64,000 bases of DNA from Zelopaecilomyces penicillatus (lineage: Eukaryota; Ascomycota; Sordariomycetes; Hypocreales; Pseudodiploosporaceae), in assembly GCA_005765155.1 (NCBI GenBank), contig VCCP01000006.1, positions 1,004,501-1,068,500 of the forward strand. The letters run 5' to 3'. Position numbers and translations under genes: made by a program. Shown piece by piece: positions 35,601 to 46,990 of this stretch. The notes beneath the pieces are model-generated. The model did not search any database and was not told the origin of the DNA. It saw nothing but the letters and a program-made list of their open reading frames with translations. The stretch's first letter is position 1. Every line of letters begins with the position of its first letter.

Positions 35601-38099
35601 GCCAAGACCTCCCATGAAATGATGGATCTTCCCAGGCTTTTGCGCGAGACTTTCCATTTTGCCGCCGCCGTACATCATGATGCATTGCATTAGCACAAAG
35701 TGTGTTGTATGTGTGTATGCGTGTGTGTGTGTGTTGGTGTGTATGTGTACAGGGCATATCAAGGCAGCCCTGCCCCATAGAACAGGTATATAGGTACTGG
35801 TAGGTGTAATTCATGTACCAGCAAATTTATTGTCCGGAGCCGGCACACAGAAGCTTATTTTTATTCATTCCTTCAATGCGCTCGCTGATCTACACCTCCA
35901 AACAGCGATGCGATGCGATTTTAACAGCTCAGCCACTCGTAGTCCTGCCGCTTATTAGTCGTTTCAACCACCCCCCCTCCCCCTTGTCCGCATCCTGCTC
36001 GCTATTAGAATGGTGGCTGCAGTGGCGTCTAGGCCGCGAGGGTAGGTCTTTTAGAGCCTGGTGTGCCTTTTTCTTTTGTACCTAGGTACTAATAGGTTCT
36101 ATATAATAGTGTGGCTTGCATGTTCTGATATTATATCGTTTCCGGGCCCTTTATTTTTGTTTTGTGTTTGCTAGTATATATTAAGTTGCGCCCTTTTTCG
36201 GTGACGGATCGGGGTACTCTGATTGATCTTGTATTTGAATTAATTAATAGCACACTCTTTTTACCGAGAAGCTATACCGAGAAGCGTCGCCTCCCCCCCC
36301 TCTCAAAGCCAAGCCCCCCCCCCAAACCCCTCAAAGCCTCTCCATCCCGGTCCCCGGATTTCGTAAAGGGGGGTGTGCGCACGCAATGGCAAGGTACAGA
36401 GATTCGATAATCTGGGGGCAGAGAAGCGTAGCAACACAGAGAATCTGTATGTCCGTGAGAGAGATGGAATGGAAAAAAGAAGCTCAAATCTGTTCTTCTT
36501 AATTCTGGGTTTTTGCTGGGGATGAGATGCCGGATGCGACGTCGCTCCATCTACAGCGCATCGCTGACACACTCACCTGACAAGACAATAAACGGGGGGG
36601 TGTGTGCATGCTGCTATTCTCGTTTTTACGTACCTAGGTATCCAATGATTAGCTGCAGTTCCAGGCCTTTCTGTTCACCTAATGAAAAAAAAAAAAATTA
36701 CTTCCAAGCGTTAGGTATTCCATGTCAACTTCATCTCAAAACTTCACCCCAATTCGGGGGGTGGCCGTAATACCACATGCCTGTTGTAATACTGCAGAGC
36801 GAAAAGTAAAAGAGAAAAAAAAAAGAAGGCGGGTGGATGGATGGATGGATGCTTTGCTTACTCGGGAATACCTTAAGCAGAAAGACATACATACTGTACT
36901 GTGCCTTACACAGAACAGCGTGGTTCCCATTTTTAAAAAATGGAAAATGGAATTGCCTCGGCCACGCCCCCCCGTCAGTCGTCCACAAGCAAACAATTAA
37001 TTGATTTTGGTTTTTTCTTACTTTGATAGCTTCGGGTTCCAATTTCTGGCATCGGTTCCCTCTTTTTCTGGTTTGCCCATCTCGCTTTCGGTGTGCATTG
37101 CCCGAATTCGCATCTTCCAGCCTCCCTTGGCAACGCCTCTTTTTACTCTCTCTCTCTCTTTCTCTCTCACCACCATTCCTCTCCACCGTCATCCCTGGAC
37201 TTCTCTTGTCCACACCTCTCCATCCCCATCCCAATCAATCAATCAACCCATGCCACAAAAGTAATTAGCTGGGGAAGGGGGATGCAAACACACAATCACA
37301 TCCATTGTAGGCTGTAAACTGCGACATTGCCTTTCCCATCCATCACCTTCATCACGATTAGGAATAAAGGGGGGGGGGGGGGGGGGGGGGGTTTGAAAGA
37401 GACACGTAACTTCCAAAGGGGAACGGACTTCTTGGCCTTTCAGCTGCAATTCCACACGGCGGGGACAGAACATGTTCTCGCCCGTTCGTTAGATCCACCG
37501 TCGAGAGACAGAAACCCGTGCGGCCACGAGATCTGTTGGCTTTAAAGCAACGCCAACCGTTGAAACCATCGCATCGTCTCATCTCATTGGCAAATCCCCC
37601 ACCCCCCCCCCCCCTCCTCCACCCTTCTTCTTCGTCCCTCTCACCTCCTTCACTGCACACCCCTCCCCCTTCACTAAACCACCGGCCGACCGACGACCTG
37701 CATTCCCCGTAAGGCCCGGGTAGGTACTGGCAAAGGCAAGCGCAACGGCCTCGCCGCCCCATGGAGATCAACATACATAATATCCTCGCCTTTCCCCCCC
37801 CATAGAAAAGCTTCCCTGTTTTTGACGTTCCATAACCAAGGATCAGTTCCCCGGATTACACTCGACGTTTGACCCCATCATCGTCAAGAATACTACATCA
37901 TCATCATTGTCCTGATCATCCGTTCATCCCCCCTCATACAACTCATATTTCCTGGGCCTACCCACCTCTTGCTGCACAAGTCGTCTTTTTTTTTTTTCTA
38001 ATTCTCAATTCTTCGGGCCCCATTTCATTCCTACCCCTCTTCGAATCCTACATAAAACTCTCACAGTAGCACCTCTCACAAAACACACAACCGGTCAAC
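32656..38099. other. Long divergent spacer of the glycerol cluster
   Basis: This 5.4-kb spacer between the glycerol kinase and aquaglyceroporin starts has no supported gene. It is rich in simple sequence: (CCTTG)4 at 33286-33305, an 18-nt G run at 33648-33665, CT repeats near 33775-33800, (CCAT)n at 34102-34127, (CAG)n at 35224-35244, AATCA repeats at 35451-35493, GT repeats near 35712-35735, CT tracts near 37143-37170, a 23-nt G run at 37369-37391, and a C run at 37602-37614. TAGGTACCTA-like words recur (33350, 35790, 36081, 36630, 37719). Pyrimidine-rich DNA near 37985-38060 probably belongs to the aquaglyceroporin promoter or 5' UTR. Confidence 0.6.
37369..37391. repeat. 23-nt guanine run
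   Basis: The longest mononucleotide run in the window. Others are at 33648-33665 (18), 11299-11313 (15) and 16106-16119 (14). The exact length is doubtful in any assembly. Confidence 0.8.
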
Positions 38100-39246
38100 A
38101 TGTCCATTCACTCCCCGGACACTGAGCATTCCGTTGAGAAGGCCGTTGCTGTTCACAAGTGCGACATGAGTGAAGCGACTCACGACGAGCCCTCGGCCGA
38201 TATGGCCATCCGGGAGCAGGACACCCTCGTATGGAGCAGGATCCGCGAGTACTGCCAGGATGGCTTTTCCGAGTTCCTCGGCACAATGGTGCTGATTCTG
38301 TTTGGCGACGGTGTCGTAGCTCAGGTCGTGCTCAGCAAGGGCACAAAGGGTGACTACCAGAGTATTTCTTGGGGCTGGGGGTAAGTTTCAAGATACAAAA
38401 AAATTATTTTATTTTCAATTCGCTGACATGAATTCTAGCATCGGCGTCATGTTTGGAGTCTATGTTGGTGGTAAATCTGGAGGCCACATCAACCCCGCAG
38501 TGACGCTTGCAAACTGCATCTATCGCGGTCACCCGTGGCGCAAGTTCCCCGTCTACGCCATTGCTCAGATCCTCGGCGCCATGGCCGGAGCTGCCATTGT
38601 TTATGGCAACTACAAGTCTGCCATTGACATGTATGAGGGCGGCTCCGGTCTCCGCACTGTCACCGGACCCAATGCCACCGCTGGTATCTTCTGCACCTAT
38701 CCGGCCGAGTTCATGACGCGAACTGGCATGTTCTTCTCCGAGCTCATTGCCAGCACCATTCTCCAGTTCACCATCTTCGCCCTCGTCGATAGCAACAACA
38801 TTGGCGCCGGACCTCTGCTGCCGCTGTGCCTCATGTTCCTCATCTTTGGCATTGGTGCTTGCTTCGGTTGGGAGACTGGCTATGCTATTAATCTCGCTCG
38901 TGACTTCGGACCTCGGCTCGTGTCTTACATGCTTGGCTATGGCAGTGAGGTGTTCTCCAATGGAGGTTACTACTTCTGGGTACGACAACCCCCCCCCCTT
39001 TCCGCCCCCACTTGTTCTCCCTTTTATCACACCGAGAGACCACGTTGCTGACTTTGACTCGCTTTCTAGATTCCCATGGTTGCCCCATTCTTTGGCTGCA
39101 CCCTCGGCGGATTCCTGTATGATTTGTTCATCTACACCGGACCCAGCCCGATCAACACGCCCTGGCTCGGACTCAAGCGGTTTACTCAGCCCCGCCGGAG
39201 TGTCTGGTCTAACACCTACTCCAAGTCTCACGACAGCAGAGTTTAA
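38100..39246 (+). CDS. Aquaglyceroporin (MIP family glycerol channel)
   Basis: Model: 38100-38380, 38439-38979, 39070-39246 (332 residues). It has a cytosolic N-terminal extension of about 55 residues, then six membrane helices. The first half-helix is SGGHINPAVTLAN, a classical NPA motif. The second is AINLARDFGPRL, where NLA replaces NPA while the selectivity Arg is kept. The residues after each motif and the long loop between them (YKSAIDMYEGG region) fit glycerol facilitators rather than strict water channels. Introns of 58 and 90 nt have canonical ends. It would allow glycerol uptake or release at the plasma membrane. Its position between the glycerol kinase and glycerol-3-phosphate dehydrogenase genes supports glycerol as its substrate. 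Confidence 0.95.
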
Positions 39247-42200
39247 ACCCATTTGTCACACAAGACAAAGAAGAAGAAAGAAAACGCCCTCTGACATTTG
39301 TCCCTTTTTTGGGTATTTCTACTTTGGGAGCGGGACAAGGGGAGTTTGGCATTTTCGGTCACTATGAGGAGAAACAGACGACTCAAAAAAGAAAAACCTC
39401 TTCCCAAGGGAATGGAAAGAGGAACAGGAAAAAAACAACAGGACAAGGTAGAAACATTTTTACAGTCTCCCCAATTACAGTCTCAACAACAGAAGAGTTG
39501 AGTGACGGGCGCCGGTCAAAAAAATACGGCGACAGGATATTGTGTTTACGGCATTGTTTTTGTGTATCAACTTTGGGTATTGGTTTGGGTCACGTCTTAT
39601 GATTTCTAGTAATTTACTTTTTGGGGAGGCAGCGAGCGAATACATACATATTACTTGTTCCACCATTTTTAAGGCACTTTCATGCATCGTTCATATGTGA
39701 ATCTTAGTATTTAATTCCCAACGTGATCAAGTTTGCAGGAATGTTAGGATGTTTTTTTTACCATCACAAGAAATCGGTGCAACCCCGACCAAACATTACC
39801 CACGAGATCAACTTCAAAGAAGCTCCCGTGCCGTGATTCAAATGAAAAAAGTGCTTGAAGCAAACAAACATACAAACCCCGACCGCTGCACAACTCCGGC
39901 TCCCGTCTTCCTACACCGGCGGAACGCCCGGAAGTGCAAAAAGCCATTTATTCCCAGCCCAGCCCCTCCCCCCGACCGCGAAGCTCCACTAACCCAGGCG
40001 GACGTGTGTGCACCACCCACCACAAATCACCACCACCTTACATCATCCATCATCCATAGGTAGCCTACAACAGCTGATTGTGAATGGGGGGAAACTATTT
40101 GAAGAGCTAAGGCATGGCCCAAAAAAAGTGGACAGTTCAGCCCAGATGGAGAGAGGCTCTGCGGGTTTTGCGCTAATAGCCTTTTCGGAAAGATGATCCG
40201 AGGTGTGATGGGCTGAAGGTGGATGTATGTATGTTCCAAGATATATTGCCAATGAGGCGAAAAAGAACAATGATAGGATACATTACAACATGCAAACCAT
40301 CGCGGCTAGCGACTAGTGTATTGGGGAATAAACTCTTTACTATACGGGAATATATACAAAGGAAACATAATGTAAAAAGACAAACCACCACGTTTTCTTT
40401 TTTCCCTTTTGGCGTTTTTTTTTAATTCATTCAGCTTTCACGGAGCTAGCATATATAGTCTATTCGTCCGTTTTAGACGACGTAATGAGGCTTTCCGTCC
40501 CTGCACCTACTACATCATGAGAATACCTACGTAGTATATAAGTTAGTAGTTTACTATTTACTTACTTATTGTTTTGATCGTGCTTGGCAGCTGTGCAACC
40601 TCTTACAATGAGAAAATCACCATTTTAAATACACAAAACGCGTCCTCTAGACAAAATCTGCTCCTTCACCGGAGGACTCGGCTGATGCGCAAAATTAGAG
40701 AGATCCCAAATACTTCAGATACCAAGTCCTCTTAACACCACACCATGGGGCGGTTTCTACATACATAGTAATTAGTAAACATTACTACTTCAAGGGGGGG
40801 CTTGTAAAGGAATCACGCACGTCCTCCTCAGAGCTGAGTGTTGAATTTTACAGTGCATGCATGCATGCAGTTTTTGGTAATTACAATTTTATATTTCAGC
40901 ACAAGCACAAGCACGAACATCCCAAATACGGGATTCCTACAGGGACTGGTTCAAATTTCGAGCCCCCAAAAAAAACCCATCCCATAGGCTATCCCTTTTT
41001 CTACATGATGGATCGTGGGGGTTAGAAGAAAGGGCGGGGGGCCGATGGAAGAGTCGAGGCCTTTTCGTACAAAAGCAATGTCTTACACAAAGCCACAAAG
41101 CACAAAGAATGTCTCAGTTGGGATCGGAAATAAAATAAGGTAACTGCCCGCCCTTATCCTTGTAAACACGCCCTAACGTGTTTATATGATATGTCGCTAT
41201 TCTTTTTTGTTTACCAGCTTTCATTATTCGCAGAATAAACCCATGTTTTCAACAGGGGGGGCAAGCTGTCACTTTTTCTTTTTTTGCCCATTTTAAACAT
41301 TCCCATGTCTGGGATGATGTCCTTTTTTTTGCTTGTTGCGCTTGCTGCCGCCCTTGCACGGCCTCGAACGGGTGCTATGTCTCGGTGCACAGAGGGTCTT
41401 TGTGTCTTTACATGGTAATTAAATAATGGTGATTGATATTGGAAACCGACGGGCCGGAACACTATGACCCTGTTTTGTTGGAGATGAGAGAAGAAAGGGT
41501 GTGTGTGAACTGATTCGTGGGATTATTGATCATATTTTGGTGACGCTTTGCAACACGCAGGGCCATATCTTGCGAGTCTGGATTAGCAGGATTGCAAATT
41601 GTTAGCTTGCTTGTATTATGTCTGCGGAGGGTTCTGCGCGAGGTGGCGATTCAAGTAGGTAGGTGTAAATGATATGTATGCAGGTATGCAGGTATGCAGG
41701 TATGTGCGAAATACTCCGGCACCGAGGCATGCGGATCTGCATGCACAGTACAAGTACAGCAGACGGGGAACCTGTTTCAACTACGTAGTACGTACAGTAT
41801 GCACAGCAATAGAAGGCTGCTAGAAGTCTGGGCATTCCCGTTCCAAGTGGCCGTTTGATGGTCGTTTTTTTAGCTTCGGTGACGGGGGCATTCACAACGG
41901 GCAAGGATAGGCCGTCAGTTGAGAATGACGGGCAGCAGACCAATCAGCAACCCCGATTAGCGGATGGGCTACTTGCGCGCTCGGTGTTGGCGTCCCGAGC
42001 CATGACTGCCGAGGCGACCCGAGTGTCAGTGCTCCAACAGGGCTTGCCAGAACCCTTAATAATTCATACAGCGCACACTACAGGGCTTAGCAGTGGCTCC
42101 GAGATATTGACCGAGGCGCCACCACGTTCTTAGTAGGTACCTTGAAGAGAAAAAAACGTCGGTCTCCAAACCCCGATGTGCAGGCCATCAGCCCCACCCG

Positions 42201-43101
42201 CAAGCGCGGCGTAGAGAATTGGAGAAATTTGGAGATTGATGCCGCAGCAGAGCCCCCGCCGGCGTTGCCATGATGTTCCAAACCTCAAACAACCTTTCCC
42301 GGGCCTGCGGATTGGCCTACACTGACCTGACAGGTTTGCTTGCTACCCACTTCCCGATGGAGTTGGCCGGGGGCGCGCGGCAGCAGCCTCGCACTTTTTC
42401 GACAATGATGTCAGACAGAACCCTCATCAATCTCGGACGCAGCACGCAGGTGTACAGTACACGAGGAGGGGGAGGGAGGGCTCAGAGGAGCCGCCGGGCC
42501 AAAGACTGAGTGAGGAGGGCGATGCCACCCTGACCTGACGTTTTTATTTTGCGAAACCGCTGCGGCTACCACGTGGAGCATCGACAGGTAGCGAAACGTG
42601 CTCGAGTAAGCTTTTTTTGTCCCCTTCCCAATTGCATGGAGCTTTAATTCTGTGTTTCCACGAATGAAGCGGGCGCCTGGACCATCATCTTTTTTTCCGT
42701 TTGGCCACTCCCGTCCCGGCATCTCCTTTTTAACGAGATCCATCTCTTCCGAACACCCTTGTCTCGTATCGTCAACTACCGAGTTTCATTCTGACCTATT
42801 TTTTTCCTTTTCCTTATCTGATACAACCGACGAAAAGAGAGAAGATTTTTCTCTCTCTTCATTTCTATGATTCAATATTCCTTTTGACATCCACCTTACC
42901 CAGGCAACGTTGCCCTTTAAGAACCCCTCCCCTGTCCCCCGTCCCGACAGTCTGGTCATTAGCTGTCTCTTAAACACCCGCCAACGACAATAGTAAAGAA
43001 ATCTTTTCCACTCACAGAAGAAGAAAAAGAACGTTGCACTAGGACGACCAGGAAAAAGGCACGGATTTTCTTGTGCTTCACCACCAACACAAAAAACAAA
43101 G
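39247..43101. other. Spacer between aquaglyceroporin and glycerol-3-phosphate dehydrogenase
   Basis: No coding region is supported. It holds GCATGCATGCATGCAG near 40854-40869, a GTATGCAG tandem repeat near 41675-41706, TAGGTA words near 40057, 41655 and 42131, and long pyrimidine tracts at 42795-42870 that lead into the dehydrogenase promoter/5' UTR. Confidence 0.55.
41675..41706. repeat. GTATGCAG 8-bp tandem repeat
   Basis: Three to four consecutive GTATGCAG units ending in GTATGTGCG; a simple repeat with no assigned role. Confidence 0.8.
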
Positions 43102-45238
43102 ATGGCCAGAGGCTTTTCAAGCTTACGGCGCCCGTTGCTGGGGCTTACGGCGGCCGCAACCGCCGGAGGTGCTGTGCTCTACACGGCTCGCACCCGGAGA
43201 ACCTTCAACGACACAGCCATAGTCGACGTCAAGCGCGATAGCAATGGTCGCATTATCGTGCCCTCCTTTCCAGCCGTCAAGTCTCGCGCGGAGCAGCTTG
43301 CAGAGCTTCGCCGGCACAGCATCAAAGACAGCGACAACAGCCAGGGCAAGGTCGAGGAATACGATCTGCTCATCATCGGTGGTGGCGCGACGGGCACTGG
43401 AATCGCACTGGATGCCATCACTCGCGGTCTCAAGGTGGCGCTGATTGAGCGGGATGACTTCTCCGCAGGCACGAGCTCCAAGAGCACCAAGCTTGTGCAT
43501 GGTGGTGTGCGCTATCTCGAAAAGGCGGTTTGGAACCTCGATTATCCGCAGCTCCAGCTGGTCATGGAGGCGCTTCGTGAGCGCAAGACCTTTCTCAACA
43601 TCTCGCCGCATCTCTCCAAGTCTCTCCCCATCCTCTTGCCTTTGCAGAGTTGGTGGCAGGCTCCCTACCTCTGGGTCGGCACTAAAGCCTACGATCTGCT
43701 CGCCGGGTCGCAGGGCCTCGAGAGCTCATATGCCATGGGCCGGAGCAAGGCTCTCGCTGCTTTTCCCCAGCTGCGCAAGGACGATTTAGTCGGCGCCCTG
43801 GTATACTACGATGGACAGCACAACGATTCACGAATGAATGTCTCCCTTGCACTTACGGCCTCTCTTTACGGCGCGACAGTGCTGAATCATGTCGAGGTTA
43901 CCAGCCTGGAAAAGGACAGCAACGGTAAACTCTGCGGCGCAAAGGTCAAGGACATCATGACCAACGACGATGACGAGTTTACTGTTCGTGCCAAGGGCAT
44001 CATCAACGCTACTGGACCCTTTGCTGATGCTGTTGAGCGCATGGACGACCCTTCTCGCAAGGCTCTAGTTGCGCCAGCTTCTGGAGCCCATGTTATGCTT
44101 CCCGGATCTCTCTGTCCAAACGGCATGGGCATGCTTGATGCTGCCACCTCTGACGGACGAGTGGTGTTTGTGCTCCCGTGGCAGGGATATACCCTCGCGG
44201 GAACGACGGACAACGCTTGTGAGATTGAGCGGGAGCCGGTTGCGCAGCAGGAGGATGTGGATTTCATTTTGAAGGAAGTCAGCAAGCTCCTGACGCCGGA
44301 AGCTAAACTTACACGCGCTGATGTTCTCGCGACCTGGTCTGGTAAGTTTACTGAACAATTTCATTCTTATATGCGTTGAAAACCTACAGATGGCTTTATT
44401 TGGACTTGAATCAAACTAACCACGGAGATTAGGAATCCGTCCCCTTGTTAGAGACCCTAATGCCAAGAATACTGAATCCCTTGTCCGAAGCCATCTCGTT
44501 ACCGTTTCCGCCTCTGGTCTCCTCACCTGCGCTGGCGGCAAGTGGACCACATACCGCCAAATGGCTGAGGATGCCGTCGACGAGGCCATCAAGACCTTTG
44601 ACCTAACCACGTCTGCCACCTCTTTCCCCGACATCAGCGGCGCCAACATCCCCGGAGTCAAGACCACCGGCGTCTGCTGCACCCGCAACGTCCCTCTACT
44701 CGGCGCCCACGGCTACTCCTCCGCTCTCGCATCCCAGCTTAGAGAACTGCACCCCATCGACGCCGACGTCGCCGAGCACCTCGCCGCAAACTACGGCGAC
44801 CGTGCCTGGGCCGTTCTCTCTGTCGAATCGCCATCATCATCGTCATCCTCCACTCCCGCAACGGCCCGTCTTGCGCCACAGCTGCCCTTCATCGAAGCCG
44901 AGGTCCGCCACGGCGTCCGCTCCGAGTCTGCCTGCACAGTGGCCGACATCATCTCCCGCCGTACGCGACTGGCCTTTCTCGACATCGACCAGGCGCTGCG
45001 GGCTCTCCCCCGTGTTGTCGACGTCATGGCCGAGGAGCTGGGCTGGAGCGGCGAGCGGAAAGACCAGGAGTGGAAGGACGCCATCTCGTTTTTCAAGTCT
45101 ATGGGGCTTGAGCAGGATAAGCTGAACATTACGCGTGAGCAGGTCCTGGCGCTGGCACCGACGCAGAAGACCCAGGTCAAGGCGAGCGAAAAACCCACCA
45201 AGCTGGCAAAGCTGGAGACTGAAAACGCCATGGCCTAG
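43102..45238 (+). CDS. GUT2: Mitochondrial FAD-dependent glycerol-3-phosphate dehydrogenase
   Basis: Model: 43102-44341, 44433-45238 (681 residues). The enzyme oxidises glycerol-3-phosphate to dihydroxyacetone phosphate and passes electrons to ubiquinone at the inner mitochondrial membrane. The N-terminus (RGFSSLRRPLLGL, then an Ala/Gly-rich hydrophobic stretch) fits a mitochondrial presequence and anchor. The FAD-binding Rossmann motif LLIIGGGATGTGIALDA is at residues 89-105, followed by GTSSKSTKLVHGGVRYLE, a hallmark of this family. VLPWQGYTLAGTTD and TCAGGKWTTYRQMA are conserved later segments. The C-terminal part is the helical DAO_C-type domain, ending in a Lys-rich tail. The intron splits the Gly of SGIRPLVRD. 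The gene completes the glycerol route with the kinase and channel upstream. Confidence 0.97.
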
Positions 45239-46557
45239 GCTGGATTGGTGGAGCATACACGACTTTTCTAGTTCTTTTCTTTTTCCCTTTTTTTTTTTTT
45301 TTTCGTTTGGTTTCTGTTACTTTTCCATTTTGTTTCATATATATCACCATGGTGGGGGAGGGGCATTTTGATTTTGTTACTGACATCCTGTTATGTTTTA
45401 TTTTTTCTTCCATTCTCTTCTTCACTTTGTAGCATATTTCAGCGGCCATGAGGGTGTGCGTAGTCTTGACATATATTGGTTTCTAAGTCTCTTCCGTTAT
45501 GGAAACAACTGCCCTCGTTTATACATAGTTAATATAGTACCTGTCGAGTACGCAAGACTTTCGTTAAGAGGGTGTATTCGTATTCTTGCTACTACTTACT
45601 ACCTATATATAACCTTGCCGAAATGTGTAATGCGAGTGCACGATATTCATGTGATAGTCATTGCTGTGTATTAGTCTAAATATGGAAACAAAATGTGTAA
45701 TAAAGTTAAAGCGAATAGCTGATTGTCACCCCTCTTTGGGAGGACATGTATAGAACAAGAACAGTTCACCAGTCGCATGAGAGAAAGGACAAAGGAGTAG
45801 TAACTGGCACTATATAAAATAAGCTAGTAAAACCTCGTGGGGCTTTTGTGGAGCGACTAAACTGGTATGGGATTATTTAGGAATAATATTGTGACGTATT
45901 CTTCCATCTGACGACGGTCGGGGTTTGGTTAATAAAGCATTCTGCTCACAGATCTTCCAAGGTATGCCTATAAGCTAATACTTGATCAATAAAACACCTT
46001 CATTTCTGTATTAAATATTCAAAGGCCTCTCTATTCCTGCCGTAGTTTCTTGTTGTCATACCTCGCCAACTTGCTAAGATTCTGCCGTTTAAACATCTCA
46101 CTTAGTTAAAGGATGTTTTTTCTTTACCAAAGCATCCATTCTGTATGGAAGTATAAAAACAGCTAGAGCTCCATCTAATAGGCAGCCAGAAAGATATACA
46201 GTATAAAGTCTCGTTAGATGCCTACATAGTTGCTCGGATAGAATCCATTTAGGTTGATACTATAGATGCAATAGGCTAATATAATGTGCTTATTATCAAT
46301 CAGAAGCAACTGTTTTCAGGTTTAAGTTCTTACCAGTTAACTGATTGAAAATGAAATGTCTTGGTTCTCTCCATCAACGTCCCCAGCAGCGGCTTTTTTT
46401 TTTTGGTGAAATGTGTTTTTCTTTTACAGGAAGAACTATGAAATACATACGATAAAACAGTAGGGTGTATCTGTAGATGTCTGCAAAATCTTTTTGATAA
46501 GTCTCGGAATGAGATATTGGTGGCCGTTGTAGGAGCAGTACGCTGACCTGGTAGCAT
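45239..46557. other. Gene-free interval
   Basis: It holds the T-rich 3' flank of the dehydrogenase (45285-45305) and AT-moderate sequence without supported genes. Confidence 0.5.
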
Positions 46558-46851
46558 CTTGATAGGCAGTTCATATCATCTTTCGCATCAACTTCAAATG
46601 AAATATCCTTAAAAAAATCATCGTGCATCTGTGGCTAGCCCACATGGAGTACTGGGGACTCACCGGCGTACTTGACCCATAAACGTGAATACATGTTGGT
46701 TCAAATAATGGTAATTTTCTTCATCGCGGGGGCTGGATAAACGCACTTCTAACCAACCATTACGCGCTGAACCTAGACGAGCGGGGTTGCGTTGCTTAAT
46801 GTGGCTGCTCAGGTTGTTGGGTGCATCTCGATAAATATTGAGGCTCCGGGA
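46558..46851 (-). pseudogene. Possible relic coding fragment, unrecognised
   Basis: Reverse-strand frames here look more protein-like than their surroundings: GWLEVRLSSPRDEENYHYLN, then FTFMG, then in another frame VKYAGESPVLHVG, a stop, and DDFFKDISFEVDAKDDMN. Joining them needs a frame change and reads through a stop, so this could be a decayed gene or chance. A GTGAGT...CACAG intron near 46610-46655 is an alternative, but it does not restore the same frame. No family was recognised. It lies head to head with the kinase-fold gene at 46991. Confidence 0.22.
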
Positions 46852-46990
46852 TCGAAGGGGGAAGAGAAATTCTCTCACTTGCGACGATTGCGTCCCTGAT
46901 TTTCATAACAGGCGCGGATTCCACAATTACTATTCTATTCTCCCCTTCAATCCAGTGACTCCCTGTCAGCAGATCTTTCTAGCTTTCCCC

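Noticed and set aside
28924..35735. Microsatellites (GAT, CCAT, CAG, GT, AATCA) considered as a CRISPR-like or structured array
   Set aside because: They are ordinary simple repeats without unique spacers.
38404..39252. 282-codon reverse-strand open frame over the aquaglyceroporin
   Set aside because: It is the antisense shadow of a codon-biased gene and spans its introns; no domain is visible.
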